Of a DNA stretch of 22,051 nucleotides, positions 7,183 to 14,834 are shown piece by piece. The notes beneath the pieces are model-generated. The model did no database searches, was not told the origin of the DNA, and worked only from the letters and a program-made list of their open reading frames with translations. The DNA lies in contig JAMQCK010000468.1 of NCBI GenBank assembly GCA_024196135.1, forward strand, positions 1 through 22,051, in the 5' to 3' direction. The stretch's first letter is position 1. Each line of letters starts with the position of its first letter. Made by a program: the position numbers and the translations under genes. The DNA is from Pleurotus ostreatus/Saccharomyces cerevisiae fusant. Taxonomy: Eukaryota > Opisthokonta.

Positions 7183-9492
7183 ATGTCGACCTCCTCGTCC
7201 GCTGCTGCCCAAGCCCCTGCGAGTGTTCCCGGCGGTAACGCGCCGGCTCCTGCGCAGACGAGTAGCGGCGGGGTCTCGACCATGGCGCCCCTCCAAGCGA
7301 CGGAGGCCCCAATCAATGCGCCGTCCTTCGAGGTGCCCCGGCTGCCCCCCGATGCCGGATACGACCGCACACCCTATGCCCAAGTCCATCTCTCTTACAT
7401 CCTCCCTCATTTCTTCCGCCGCCTGTGCAGGATACAGCGCGTCCTCTACCGCACGACCCACGGCCTCGCCGAAACGCCCGCCAAGCTTTGGGTCTCCAAC
7501 GTCGAGGACTGCAACGGCAACTCCCTTCCCTTCTTCCCCGGCTTCGTCGCCAAACCCGTACGCGATTCCAACAGCGATCACGACATTACCGCCCCACCCA
7601 AGAGCATCGCGCACCGCTACGCGGACGGCCATCTGGGGCCCGGCGACCCTTGCGAACACGCGCAGAACTACGACGTGGAGCACCCGTATCTGGCGTTCAT
7701 GCGCCGCCCGGGTCCCGACGCGGCGTCCAAGTTCGCCTGCTACTTGCCCGTCCTAGAACAGGGCACCTGCCTGTTCCAAGCAGCTACTGGCAAATACTGT
7801 GCCGAGCCTGCTTTCCTCGCCGCGCTCCGCGATGAGAACGCCGCGCGCGAATCGGAGATCTTGCGTTTACGACCCCTCACGGCCTCTTGGCTGTCCGTTC
7901 ATCGCAGTCGCCCGAACTACCCCACGCCAGATGACCTCGGACGGTTGGCACAGCCCTCTACGGCCGCGCAGTACATCGACCTCGTCACCCACGTGCAGAG
8001 GGGTCTCCGCTGCAAGCTCGCCTGGGTCACAATGGCGCAGCTGCTGGCTGACGATCATGGCAAGCTCTCGCTGGACGAACTGCGCAAGCGAGGCCCCCCG
8101 GACGCCCGCGTCGAGTTCCTCGGCGCCTGGATCAACACCGCTTCCGAGCACGATGCTTGGTGGCTCATCATACGTGGCCGCGTCCCCGCGTACGTCGCGT
8201 CCGGCACTCAAGAGGAGAACGCTCAGGAGGCTAGCGACCGCGCCGCTATAGTCCGCGCCCTGCCCACTCGGGCCATACACCCGGCAGTCGCCAACCGCGG
8301 CCTCGTCGCCACATCCGGCTATATTGCCCCTATGCCAGATGTCCCTTTGTACGCTACCCCCGACTTCGCGTCCGCCAAAATGCAAGGATGGCGGCAAGTC
8401 CCCGTGCTGCGCCACCACGTCGTGGACGTGCCAGGCTTCGAACACGGATGGGTCCAGTCGCCGCCCGTACCCCCCGCCTCGACAACTCGCTCGCGTCAAT
8501 ACTTCATGCTCGGTGAAGACTGGGAGGGGAACCCTTGCTTCCTGCTACGCAGCAAGGACAAGGCGTCATCAGCGTCGAGTAGCAATGTCGCCGCCTACGA
8601 CGTCGAGGGCGGCAGGAAGTATTGGCTCAAACACGTAACGCCCATGCATGGGCTCGTCGACACTCACAAGTTTGGCTTCCCATTACCGCGGCTACCACAC
8701 TACTACACGGCGATCATCGACAGCGTCGACGCGTCTGACTACAAGTCTATGCAGAGTGCGCGCTGGGTATACCTCGAAGCCAACCCGGGTGAACGCTTCG
8801 CGGGCCAGGTGGCTCTACGCCCGGCGAGGGCTCCCGAGCTGGACGAAGAGACCCTCAGCCTCGACGAGGACGACGACCTGTATGGCGAGGAATGGGAGGG
8901 CCTCCCCGGAGTGCCCTCGCGCGCGGCCATCCGGCCTTCCGACACGCCTACTGTGCCGACTCCGGCAAGTACGGTCCCGGCAACGTCCTCTGCACCTGGT
9001 GCAGCGCTGACTGTGCCTACAGTGCCGCGGGTGGCCTCACCGATGATAGTCGACCCCGCGCCGCCCTATGAGACCATCGAGGAGATCAACGAAGCCCAGC
9101 GTGAGTTTGAACAATGGCAGACGAGGTTTCCGGTCGATTCTTGGCGACACGAGCACTACCCCAAGCCATCGCGTCTCGCCCCGCGCCCTCGAGGACGCTT
9201 CGCGCACTATGTTCGTATAAGGCCAGAGGGCGACATGTCCTGGGCGGAGGTCTTACGTCGGCTGCGCGATGATGTGGGCCTACGCGACATCGAGATCGAC
9301 CACATTTTCCAAGCCCGCATCGACCACCACAACGTCTTCGGCGTCATCGTGCCCGCGAGCGTTCTGGCTGAGAACCTAGTGAGGGAGATCAACACGCACG
9401 GACTCCATCATGAAGCCGCATCCGCTCGGGTCCTCAGCGCGGGAGAGTACTCTTCGCTGGCTGAACGTTCCGTGCCGGAGCGCTCTTGGTGA
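7183..9492 (+). CDS. Gypsy-1 post-pol ORF, first part: unknown protein with RRM/ferredoxin-like C-terminal region
   Basis: This is a 769-aa reading frame between pol and the 3' LTR, on the same strand. I do not recognise the family. ATG 7183 is chosen for its CCCACC context and the 137-bp leader; the frame is open further upstream but there overlaps the chromodomain. It has an Ala/Pro/Ser-rich N-terminus (1-60), a globular region (about 65-540) rich in Trp, Tyr and His, an acidic patch (about 552-575), a Pro/Thr/Ser linker, then residues 675-753 whose predicted strand-helix-strand-strand-helix-strand order (HYVRIRP, SWAEVLRRL, IEIDHIF, NVFGVIVPA, VLAENLVREI, ARVLSA) resembles an RRM/ferredoxin fold. 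There is no signal peptide or membrane helix, so it is not a classical env. It ends at TGA 9490-9492, but the same frame continues open to 10635. It may be a captured gene or an element-specific accessory protein. Confidence 0.75.
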   Translation: MSTSSSAAAQAPASVPGGNAPAPAQTSSGGVSTMAPLQATEAPINAPSFEVPRLPPDAGYDRTPYAQVHLSYILPHFFRRLCRIQRVLYRTTHGLAETPAKLWVSNVEDCNGNSLPFFPGFVAKPVRDSNSDHDITAPPKSIAHRYADGHLGPGDPCEHAQNYDVEHPYLAFMRRPGPDAASKFACYLPVLEQGTCLFQAATGKYCAEPAFLAALRDENAARESEILRLRPLTASWLSVHRSRPNYPTPDDLGRLAQPSTAAQYIDLVTHVQRGLRCKLAWVTMAQLLADDHGKLSLDELRKRGPPDARVEFLGAWINTASEHDAWWLIIRGRVPAYVASGTQEENAQEASDRAAIVRALPTRAIHPAVANRGLVATSGYIAPMPDVPLYATPDFASAKMQGWRQVPVLRHHVVDVPGFEHGWVQSPPVPPASTTRSRQYFMLGEDWEGNPCFLLRSKDKASSASSSNVAAYDVEGGRKYWLKHVTPMHGLVDTHKFGFPLPRLPHYYTAIIDSVDASDYKSMQSARWVYLEANPGERFAGQVALRPARAPELDEETLSLDEDDDLYGEEWEGLPGVPSRAAIRPSDTPTVPTPASTVPATSSAPGAALTVPTVPRVASPMIVDPAPPYETIEEINEAQREFEQWQTRFPVDSWRHEHYPKPSRLAPRPRGRFAHYVRIRPEGDMSWAEVLRRLRDDVGLRDIEIDHIFQARIDHHNVFGVIVPASVLAENLVREINTHGLHHEAASARVLSAGEYSSLAERSVPERSW

Positions 9493-10635
9493 CGCCCACC
9501 ACCTCCACCTCGCCCGCCTCGCGCGGCTCGTCGTCGGGACGACAACTGGCGTGCTCGCTCACCCTCGCCCACGCCCTCGTACCGCCGCTCGCCGGAAAGG
9601 CGGTATCGCCCCGCGTCCCCAGGCCCTCGCCGTTCGCGCTCTCCGACCTTTGATCGCCGGAGGTCGCCACACCGACCCTCACGCCGTTCGAGATCGCCAC
9701 GGCGCCAACGGTCAACATCGACTAGGCGTTCTCGATCGCCAAGGCGGGCCTCCTCATACTCACGGCGCTCACGTTCACCCCGCCGTCGCAGCGTTTCCTC
9801 GCGGCGCGCGCTATCCTCGCGTCGGTCCACGTCCCCCATGCGCGTTGACCAGGAACGCTTATCAGACGCCTCACGCGGGGAAGGAGGCAGTTCGGGATGG
9901 GGAGGCGCGTCAACTTGGTCACCAGCGCCGTCTGCAGGCGTCTCCGCGGTCGCGCGCCCCTCCGAGATCACAGCGCCGACTCTGGCGAGTACCTCCAGCG
10001 CGACCGCCACCCTCGCTGTGGCGACGCCCGCGGCCCCGCCCGCGACGTCGCAGCCTCACGCCGCCATCACGAGCACCGCGATAGGGATCGCCAGTCTGCC
10101 CATTTCCGACGAGCTTAGCGACACGCAGATGCTTGCCCTCATACGTATGATGCGCGCCTTCCCCGGCGTGAATCCGACGACGCTCATGCAGACCATCCTA
10201 CTCACGGACTCCGACATCGCGCCACCGCCGGCTTTGTCGCCATCCACAACATCCACCTCGTCCCTGCCCTCGTCCGCGTTGTCGGGCCTGTCTTTGACCT
10301 CCGCGGCGAGCCCACCCTCCCAGACCCCAGGCGCTGGCCCGTCGCGGCTGCCGGCTACCGCCGCCTCGCGCAGCCCGTCGTTGATGTCGAGGCTTTCCAT
10401 TTCCCTGGCGGATCGCCTCTCGGACGTCCCCACCTCACGGGGTCCTTCCCCAGGCGGCGAGGATGCCGGCGATGGCGAGGCGGACGCGCGGCCTCGGCGT
10501 CGTCGTGGCGGCAGGCGGGTTCGCGAGCGCGTGGGCAAGGGCAAGGCGCGTGACGGCGAGTACGATCCCAAGTACCCTCACGGCTTTCGCCGTCGCTCTC
10601 CTTCGCCCGGTGCGGGGGGCACTGGCATGGCTTAG
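9493..10635 (+). pseudogene. Gypsy-1 post-pol ORF, continuation after the in-frame TGA: arginine-serine (RS) domain and basic tail
   Basis: The frame of 7183-9492 stays open for 380 more codons after the TGA, to TAG at 10633-10635. The first 115 codons (9493-9837) encode a dense RS domain with many RSRSP, RRSRSP and SPRR units, typical of SR splicing factors and other nuclear RNA-binding proteins. Then follow a Ser/Thr/Ala/Pro-rich part, a short helical stretch near SDTQMLALIRMMRAF, and a basic tail RPRRRRGGRRVRERVGKGKAR that could be a nuclear localisation signal. Without the TGA this would be one protein of about 1150 residues. An ATG at 9838 could start a separate 265-aa product but would drop the RS domain. 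I infer that TGA is a recent point mutation (CGA to TGA fits a C-to-T change at a CpG) or, less likely, a readthrough stop. Confidence 0.7.
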
Positions 10636-10655
10636 TTGCTGCAGCCCGTCTCGCG

Positions 10656-10667
10656 TGTGGGGGGCGT
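10656..10667 (+). other. probable polypurine tract of Gypsy-1
   Basis: The G-rich run tgtggggggcgt lies directly before the probable 3' LTR start at 10668 and 20 bases after the post-pol stop codon. This is where the primer for plus-strand DNA synthesis sits in Ty3/gypsy elements. It contains two interrupting pyrimidines, so the call is moderate. Confidence 0.5.
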
Positions 10668-10816
10668 TGTGGTATGGGCCTACTCACAATCATGGACACG
10701 CTCTACGGACTACGACGAATACTTACCTTATATGTTTACTTACTTGTATTATCTTGTCATCTTGATTACGCGCGGCGGACCGGCTAATCGCGCCGCCGCC
10801 GCCATACTTCTTGTCA

Positions 10817-10832
10817 CGTCACGTTTGTGACG
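10817..10832. promoter_or_regulatory. TGACG dyad in the LTR
   Basis: CGTCAC (10817-10822), a GTTT loop, and GTGACG (10827-10832) form a perfect inverted repeat. Each half contains a TGACG half-site of the CRE/ATF type bound by fungal bZIP factors, preceded by another TCACGTCA-like copy. It sits upstream of the TACTTAAG stretch near 10875. It may be a stress-responsive element of the LTR promoter; this is inference from motif alone. Confidence 0.35.
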
Positions 10833-10897
10833 AATACATCATCTTGCAACCAACTCTCACCTCGCGTCGTCCCCTACTTAAGCTGCTCGCCGCGCGC

Positions 10898-11065
10898 GGA
10901 GCTGGGCTCTGCCCCCTCAGGCGCGCGGCTCACTCGACTGACTGCCTCGGGCGGAGCTGGGCACGAGCCCCCTCCTGCTCGAGGCTCATTTCCTCTTGCG
11001 CCCGCCGTGGAGCTGGACCCACGCGTCCCCTCTGCCCGCGGGCTCCTATCACAGCATCGCTCGCC
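10898..11065 (+). repeat. three imperfect tandem repeats in the LTR
   Basis: Units of about 54-57 bp begin with GGAGCTGG at 10898, 10952 and 11009, each followed by a CCCC(C)TC run and a GCGCG/GCTC block. Such repeats inside an LTR are common in transcribed regulatory segments and may vary in number between copies. Confidence 0.6.
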
Positions 11066-11275
11066 TCGTTCCTTAACGCGGCTACTCGTTCTGGCGTTCG
11101 GCGCCGACGACTCAACAGCCCGAAGCCTCTGGCGTACCAGCGCCTTCAGCTGCGTGCTCGCGCCGACCGCCGGCGACCTTCTACGACTGCACGACTTCCC
11201 ATCTCTATTCTACCTCTCGATCTCGTATCTCGTTCGGAGCTCTTACTACGGACGCCGATGCACGACCGCATCACA

Positions 11276-11600
11276 GCTACTCGGGGCTCGCATTCTAATA
11301 ATCCCCGAGTAAGCTCGACCGCGGCAAATGCCGACGTGGTGGGCGAGGGCGGCAATGCCCGGAGCACGCGTGGCCGGTGCCGGTGACGTGCACGACGCGG
11401 AATTGATGCCCGACACCAGCATGCGTGCCGCGTGCGTCGGGAACGTTGTGATGCGCTGATGCGCCTGCGGCGCATCACGCGGCGCGCCCCCGTGCGTTGG
11501 GATGCTCGCCGCTGCTGCTGTTGCTGGTGTGGTGCGCTATAGCCCGCGATTTAAGTTGAGGAAACATGTAATAATCTATTTTATGACGTATGTACATAGG
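11276..11600. repeat. left TIR arm of TIR-B (outer end missing)
   Basis: The arm opens with a small hairpin, TACTCGGGG (11278-11286) against CCCCGAGTA, then the CpG-rich arm with an ACGCGT site (11366-11371), and ends with an AT-rich inner edge (about 11550-11596). It pairs with 14300-14540 in inverted orientation; the match begins at CTACTC, 11277. Confidence 0.8.
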
Positions 11601-12529
11601 AAGGTGGGGTAACGATGCGGGAAAGCGAGAAAAAAGGGTGAAATGTGGACAGCGGTAGCGGCGGCATGCGCGCGCAGGCGCGCGTAGCGTATCGCACCAT
11701 CCCCAAAAAGATCGAGGGGAGGTGTGCGGTAGGGCAATGAGTGGGGGAGGGGGAAAGTGTCGAATTGCGCATAGCGCGAGGAGCGCATCCCTCCCGCCTC
11801 ACGCCTTGCAGGGCGCAGCGCTGCCTCGCAGACCAGGCCTCGCAGCGTGCTGAGCATCAAAAGATGTCAAGCGCGCCGCAAAAAGGTGCGATCAGGCCGC
11901 GGGGGAAGGGGAAGGGGCCGGTGTAAGGGAGGGAGGTGGGGGGGACAAGAATGCGCCGTTGGGCGCGATCGCGGGGGGCCAGACGGCGTAAAGCCCCGTG
12001 GTCTTGAGGAGTAGTCGTGTGAGCGGATATTACGCGCCTTTGAGGAAAGGAGAGACCGTGGTGGCCGGGGGGATGGGGAGTACTTGCCAGTCACTATTCG
12101 GCGCAAACCGGCGCTTCGGGGGTAGCGCAGGCGCTCGTATTGCTCTAAAATGCTCTCCTGGGCGTTCCGCACCGCACTATGGGCAAAGGCTGATACAGCC
12201 CGCCCAGGAGAACACGTTGAAAGCCGCGCGAGTGAGCGCACCACCTGCAAGCCCGATTTTGCCAAAAAAAGATGGATTTATCAGTGTATCTTCGGTTGAA
12301 AGAGCGTAGCTCACGCACCAAGCAGACCCCCTTGCCTTTCCCTTCGTTTTCAGCGCGTTTATAGCGCGCCAGCGCGTCGATGTCGCGTGGAGATGGTGGT
12401 CGAGGACGACGACGACGCGTGACAGTCACGTCACGAACGCGTCGATCAGCGCGCGTCCGGCGACGCCACCGCGCGATTACATTACATCGCGGACTGTCCG
12501 TACGTAGAACATGTAAGTATAGTACTTAA
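11601..12529. other. TIR-B interior, left GC-rich part, no gene seen
   Basis: This is low-complexity, GC-rich sequence with short inverted repeats, for example CGTGAC-A-GTCACG at 12418-12430, and a short GAC run (about 12405-12417). Open frames here are on both strands, overlap one another and have composition like background, so I call no gene. Confidence 0.6.
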
Positions 12530-13085
12530 GCACTGTCCCCCCAGCCTTTTGTGTCAGTATCCACGGACATGCTTCGAATGTCACCCTGGAACATTGGGAT
12601 TTTCCCTATTACATCCACTAGATGGGTTCAAAGCATTAGTACGGCGCTCTGAGATGTGCATAGCAGAAGCGCGCATGAATAGTATTCGGATAGTCGATGT
12701 GAAATATATCCTTGCTGTAAATCTGGGAGGGACCTTGGGGTTAACTAGAATCTGATACCCGCATGAGATGGCCCTCAACACACATATCCTCAGTTTATCT
12801 GATCCATCAAGGTAATTGCAGGCACTAGAACCACCTCAGTTGTAGTTTATAGAGCTTATAGAATGATATCACAAAAAGAACCGGGCAGCCGCGAGGTTTG
12901 GCGTGCTCAGAACGTCGGGTCGGCCACTGAAAGTACGTATGAATAGTGAATTCAACCTGCAAACGTGCCCGAGGTCAACTTCACACCCTTCCCATAGTCG
13001 GAACCGCCTGAAACTTCGTGAGATTGTTATATATAGCTACTAAGATACTGCTCTACTCTCAGAATATGCAGGGAGCTCTTGCGGC
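12530..13085. other. TIR-B AT-richer insert of unknown origin
   Basis: Base composition drops clearly in AT-rich direction compared with both flanks. Splice-like GGTAATTG and GTAAAT steps occur, but no open frame over about 70 codons is convincing and I recognise no protein. TIR-C has an AT-richer segment in the same relative place (19320-19755) with no evident similarity, so this may be a captured sequence or a variable cargo. Confidence 0.5.
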
Positions 13086-13545
13086 CTGTTCCCGAGGCCA
13101 TCGAGGACGACGGCGGCAGCTTTCGGATTTCGGACCGACGACCCGGGCCGGTCATCCGGGGCTGCCATCAGCGCATCTGCTGCCTTCAACCACCACTCCC
13201 AGTCACATCCCTACCTCTTTCGTCGCCTCGGACCCCTCCTGCACCCTTCCCCCCTCCCTATTCACCTCGTAAAAGCGCCTTCCGATCAAATTCCACCCCA
13301 CTCGAGCCCCACAACAGCGCGATATGCAACAGCACGCCGCCGCGACAACGCTGGCGCGAGGAGGCGGGAGAGAGGTGCGTGAACGCGCCCCTCAACTTCC
13401 ATTTCATTACTGACCTACTCTACAAATACAATCGGCGATACTCAAAGGCGGAGGACAATACGGCGGCGCGCGCAAGCGCGCTTTGATCACCCCACCACCG
13501 CCATATTCGCCCTCACGCAGCGTCTGAGGGCGGACGGAGATCGCT
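13086..13545. repeat. internal core shared with TIR-C (TIR-B copy)
   Basis: Three blocks match TIR-C in the same order: around CCGAGGCCATCGAGG to GGACCGACGACCCGGGCC (13092-13160; TIR-C 19758-19825), around CGACAACGCTGGCG to GAGGTGCGTG (13341-13381; TIR-C 20010-20048), and a hairpin block CGCCCTCA/TGAGGGCG (13508-13532; TIR-C about 20176-20196). This shows B and C descend from one parent beyond their ends. The 135-residue frame across it is not convincing as a protein. Confidence 0.7.
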
Positions 13546-14299
13546 CGGGGCGCTGTCCGCGCCTCGAGCGAATCCTTATATGGCTCTCACCAGAGCGCGC
13601 GCCGCTCCTCGCGCGCGTGCACGCTCAGCGTACACCCCAACCCCCACCCGATCTCCCTCGCGCGCCGCACGCGTAGATCGTGAACGCCTCGGGCGTCCGC
13701 ATTTCGCGCGTGCTATGCATAGAGGTGGGCGAGGGAAGCCCTACCATGGCATAGGGTATGGAAAAGAGGGGGCGGGGCCGAGGTGGACAACGATCGCAAA
13801 AGCGCGCCCTTCCCCTCGCTCATCCTCCCCCTCGCACGTTCTTCCCTCCGCCTGCCCTCGCCCCCCTTTCTCTGTCCCGTCCACGGCACACCACCGCTCG
13901 CTCTCGAGCGCACCTCCCCACGCCGTCGCCAAGGACTAGGAGCCCCACCCCCTGTCCATACGGCATCGCCGCGCCACCGCAGTGTCGTACCCCTCCCGCT
14001 CTCGCCCCCGCTACGCATCCCTACCCTATGGATGGGAGTACCGGAGCTGGTGCGCTACTACCGCCGTGTAGTCGCGACCGGAGCGTGGCAGCGCTGGACG
14101 CGCGGGGGCGGTGCGGGAATGCGCGCACCCTCCCTCTTTCACGCGCCCAAGCGCGCCGTATCGCCGCTTAGTACCCCATCCACCCCTCTCCCCGCCTCCC
14201 TTATCGCCCCCTCCCCCGCTCCGACTTGATTGCGGCTGGGCGGATTTTTTCGTCCCCACCTCATCGCGCATCCCCCGTTCCTAGACCCCCACCCTCAAA
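13546..14299. other. TIR-B interior, right GC- and pyrimidine-rich part, no gene seen
   Basis: This is CpG-rich sequence with long C-rich runs. Several overlapping frames on both strands exist only because stop codons are rare in such composition. Nothing in them resembles a known domain. Confidence 0.6.
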
Positions 14300-14609
14300 T
14301 GTACGCGCTATTCATATACGTAGATATATTCTTCTATAATTACACGTTTTCTGACGTCCAGAAATGTCGCGCGTCGCCATCGGGGCGCGCTCCCGACGCG
14401 TCGGCGGCGCGCGCGTGATGCGCCGCTGGCGCGCATCAGCCACGCGCACCCCGGGCATTGCCGCCCTCGCCCACCGAGTCGGCATTTGCCGCAGGCGGCT
14501 ACTCGGGGATTATTGTAATATGAAGCCCTGGAGTAGTTCTCCAAATCTTTACAATAGAGTTCCCGAGTATACTCGGGGGTCTATTGTAATAATGGTACAG
14601 CATAAGGTG
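14300..14609. repeat. right TIR arm of TIR-B
   Basis: From the inside outward: an AT-rich edge with ATACGTAGATATATTC (also found as ATACGTAGATACA in TIR-C near 21128), a CpG-rich arm with ACGCGT (14396-14401), the GTCGGCATTTGCCGC block, an outer AT-rich stretch, a large palindrome (14549-14589) and the terminal TACAGCATAAGGTG. Confidence 0.8.
14549..14589. repeat. subterminal palindrome of TIR-B
   Basis: The left half (14549-14569) and right half (14570-14589) are inverted copies with no spacer: the outer stem TTACAATAGA pairs with TCTATTGTAA and the inner stem CCCGAGTA with TACTCGGG, with one small bulge between. It occupies the same relative place as hairpins in TIR-A and TIR-C although the sequence differs. 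Confidence 0.85.
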
Positions 14610-14617
14610 GCGGAACC
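14610..14617. other. predicted 8-bp target duplication of TIR-B
   Basis: GCGGAACC follows the TIR-B terminus if that terminus is placed by alignment with the TIR-C right end. Its partner should lie beyond Gypsy-1, outside the window. This is a prediction only. Confidence 0.4.
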
Positions 14618-14822
14618 GAGGTGCCCAGCGCCCGACTCGCGTCGCCGCCACCGTCGGCGCCCCTTTCTCGCTGTTCAGCGAGGATGGGATGGCGCCACCG
14701 GCGATGCCAGTGGCACCCGCCGCTGCACCGGCGCAGCAGGTGGCCGCTGCCTCCCACATGATCGCTGTGCCGCCAAACGTCGACCCTGGGCTCATTGAGC
14801 GTCTTCTGGCCTCCTTGCAGGA

Positions 14823-14827
14823 TTTTT
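14823..14827 (+). other. T5 run at the gag/pol frame change of Gypsy-2
   Basis: The gag frame reads GAT TTT TAG while pol, in the -1 frame, reads TTT TTA GAT TGG. Loss of one T from a T6 run, or -1 slippage at T TTT TAG, would connect them. The sequence alone cannot tell a programmed shift from a deletion. Confidence 0.5.
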
Positions 14828-14834
14828 AGATTGG

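Larger units (their letters stand above)
475..11275 (+). mobile_element. Gypsy-1: Ty3/gypsy chromodomain LTR retrotransposon, 5'-truncated in this window
   Basis: In order it holds gag, protease, RT, RNase H, integrase and chromodomain, the order of Ty3/gypsy (Metaviridae) elements, then a long post-pol reading frame and a probable 3' LTR. The 5' LTR, primer binding site and gag N-terminus are absent because TIR-A sits at 474/475; they should lie left of TIR-A outside the window. The right limit is where a TG...CA repeat ends and TIR-B arm sequence begins. The visible part alone is 10.8 kb, long for a gypsy element, mainly because of the 3.45-kb post-pol frame. It carries at least one frame change and one in-frame stop, so this copy is probably not fully functional. 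Confidence 0.88.
10668..11275 (+). repeat. probable 3' LTR of Gypsy-1
   Basis: The 608-bp stretch begins TGTGGT and ends ATCACA, the near-inverted TG...CA ends expected of an LTR. It follows a G-rich tract and has no credible coding. Its right end at 11275 coincides within one or two bases with where homology between the two TIR-B arms starts (11277), which supports the boundary independently. The 5' LTR is outside the window, so identity to it cannot be checked here. The following gctac (11276-11280) is a candidate 5-bp target duplication. An alternative start is 10656. Confidence 0.65.
11276..14609 (+). mobile_element. TIR-B: long-TIR DNA element, left end cut by Gypsy-1
   Basis: The left arm (11276 to about 11600) and right arm (about 14300-14609) are inverted copies: AATAATCCCCGAGTA, GCGGCAAATGCCGAC and GGGCGAGGGCGGCAATGCCC occur on the plus strand at the left and as their complements at the right. 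The right arm runs to TACAGCATAAGGTG at 14596-14609, matching the TIR-C right end TACAGCATATGGTG at 13 of 14 bases. The left arm starts abruptly after the Gypsy-1 LTR, so its outer part should lie left of Gypsy-1, off-window. The interior (about 3 kb) has no recognisable transposase. It shares an internal core with TIR-C. It is therefore probably non-autonomous and mobilised by an enzyme coded elsewhere. Confidence 0.8.
14610..14829 (+). pseudogene. Gypsy-2 gag-like remnant upstream of pol
   Basis: The frame is open from the TIR-B boundary to TAG 14827-14829, about 73 codons. It reads through an Ala/Pro-rich stretch with a possible start at ATG 14689 and ends VDPGLIERLLASLQDF. No zinc knuckle or capsid motif is visible, so it may be the N-terminal part of a Gag whose remainder is deleted, or the C-terminal part left after the TIR-B insertion. 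It lies one frame from pol, and pol is open from 14799, so the two overlap by about 30 bases around a T5 run. Confidence 0.5.

Noticed and set aside
7135..7683. Minus-strand open frame of 182 codons
   Set aside because: It lies wholly opposite the post-pol reading frame, whose codon pattern explains the absence of stops; no domain is visible.
9408..10010. Minus-strand open frame of 200 codons, Arg/Glu-rich
   Set aside because: It is the antisense shadow of the RS-coding region; repeated RSRSP codons read backwards give Arg/Glu runs.
7183..10635. Envelope-like protein
   Set aside because: No signal peptide, transmembrane helix or furin-like site; the composition is that of a soluble nuclear protein.
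10656..10667. LTR start at 10656 (TGTGGGGGG)
   Set aside because: The G-run fits better as the polypurine tract before TGTGGTAT at 10668, though this is not proved without the 5' LTR.
12549..12755. 68-codon frame in the AT-richer TIR-B segment
   Set aside because: Short, unrecognised, and comparable frames exist on the other strand over the same bases.
12741..12765. GGTATCAGA-like sequence on the minus strand, as in some LTR primer binding sites
   Set aside because: It is not next to an LTR, lies in the wrong place and strand for either retroelement, and matches only a few bases.
13079..13486. 135-codon frame in TIR-B resembling part of the 155-codon frame in TIR-C
   Set aside because: Similarity follows the DNA core and includes non-coding parts; the frames diverge in the C-terminal half, so protein selection is not supported.
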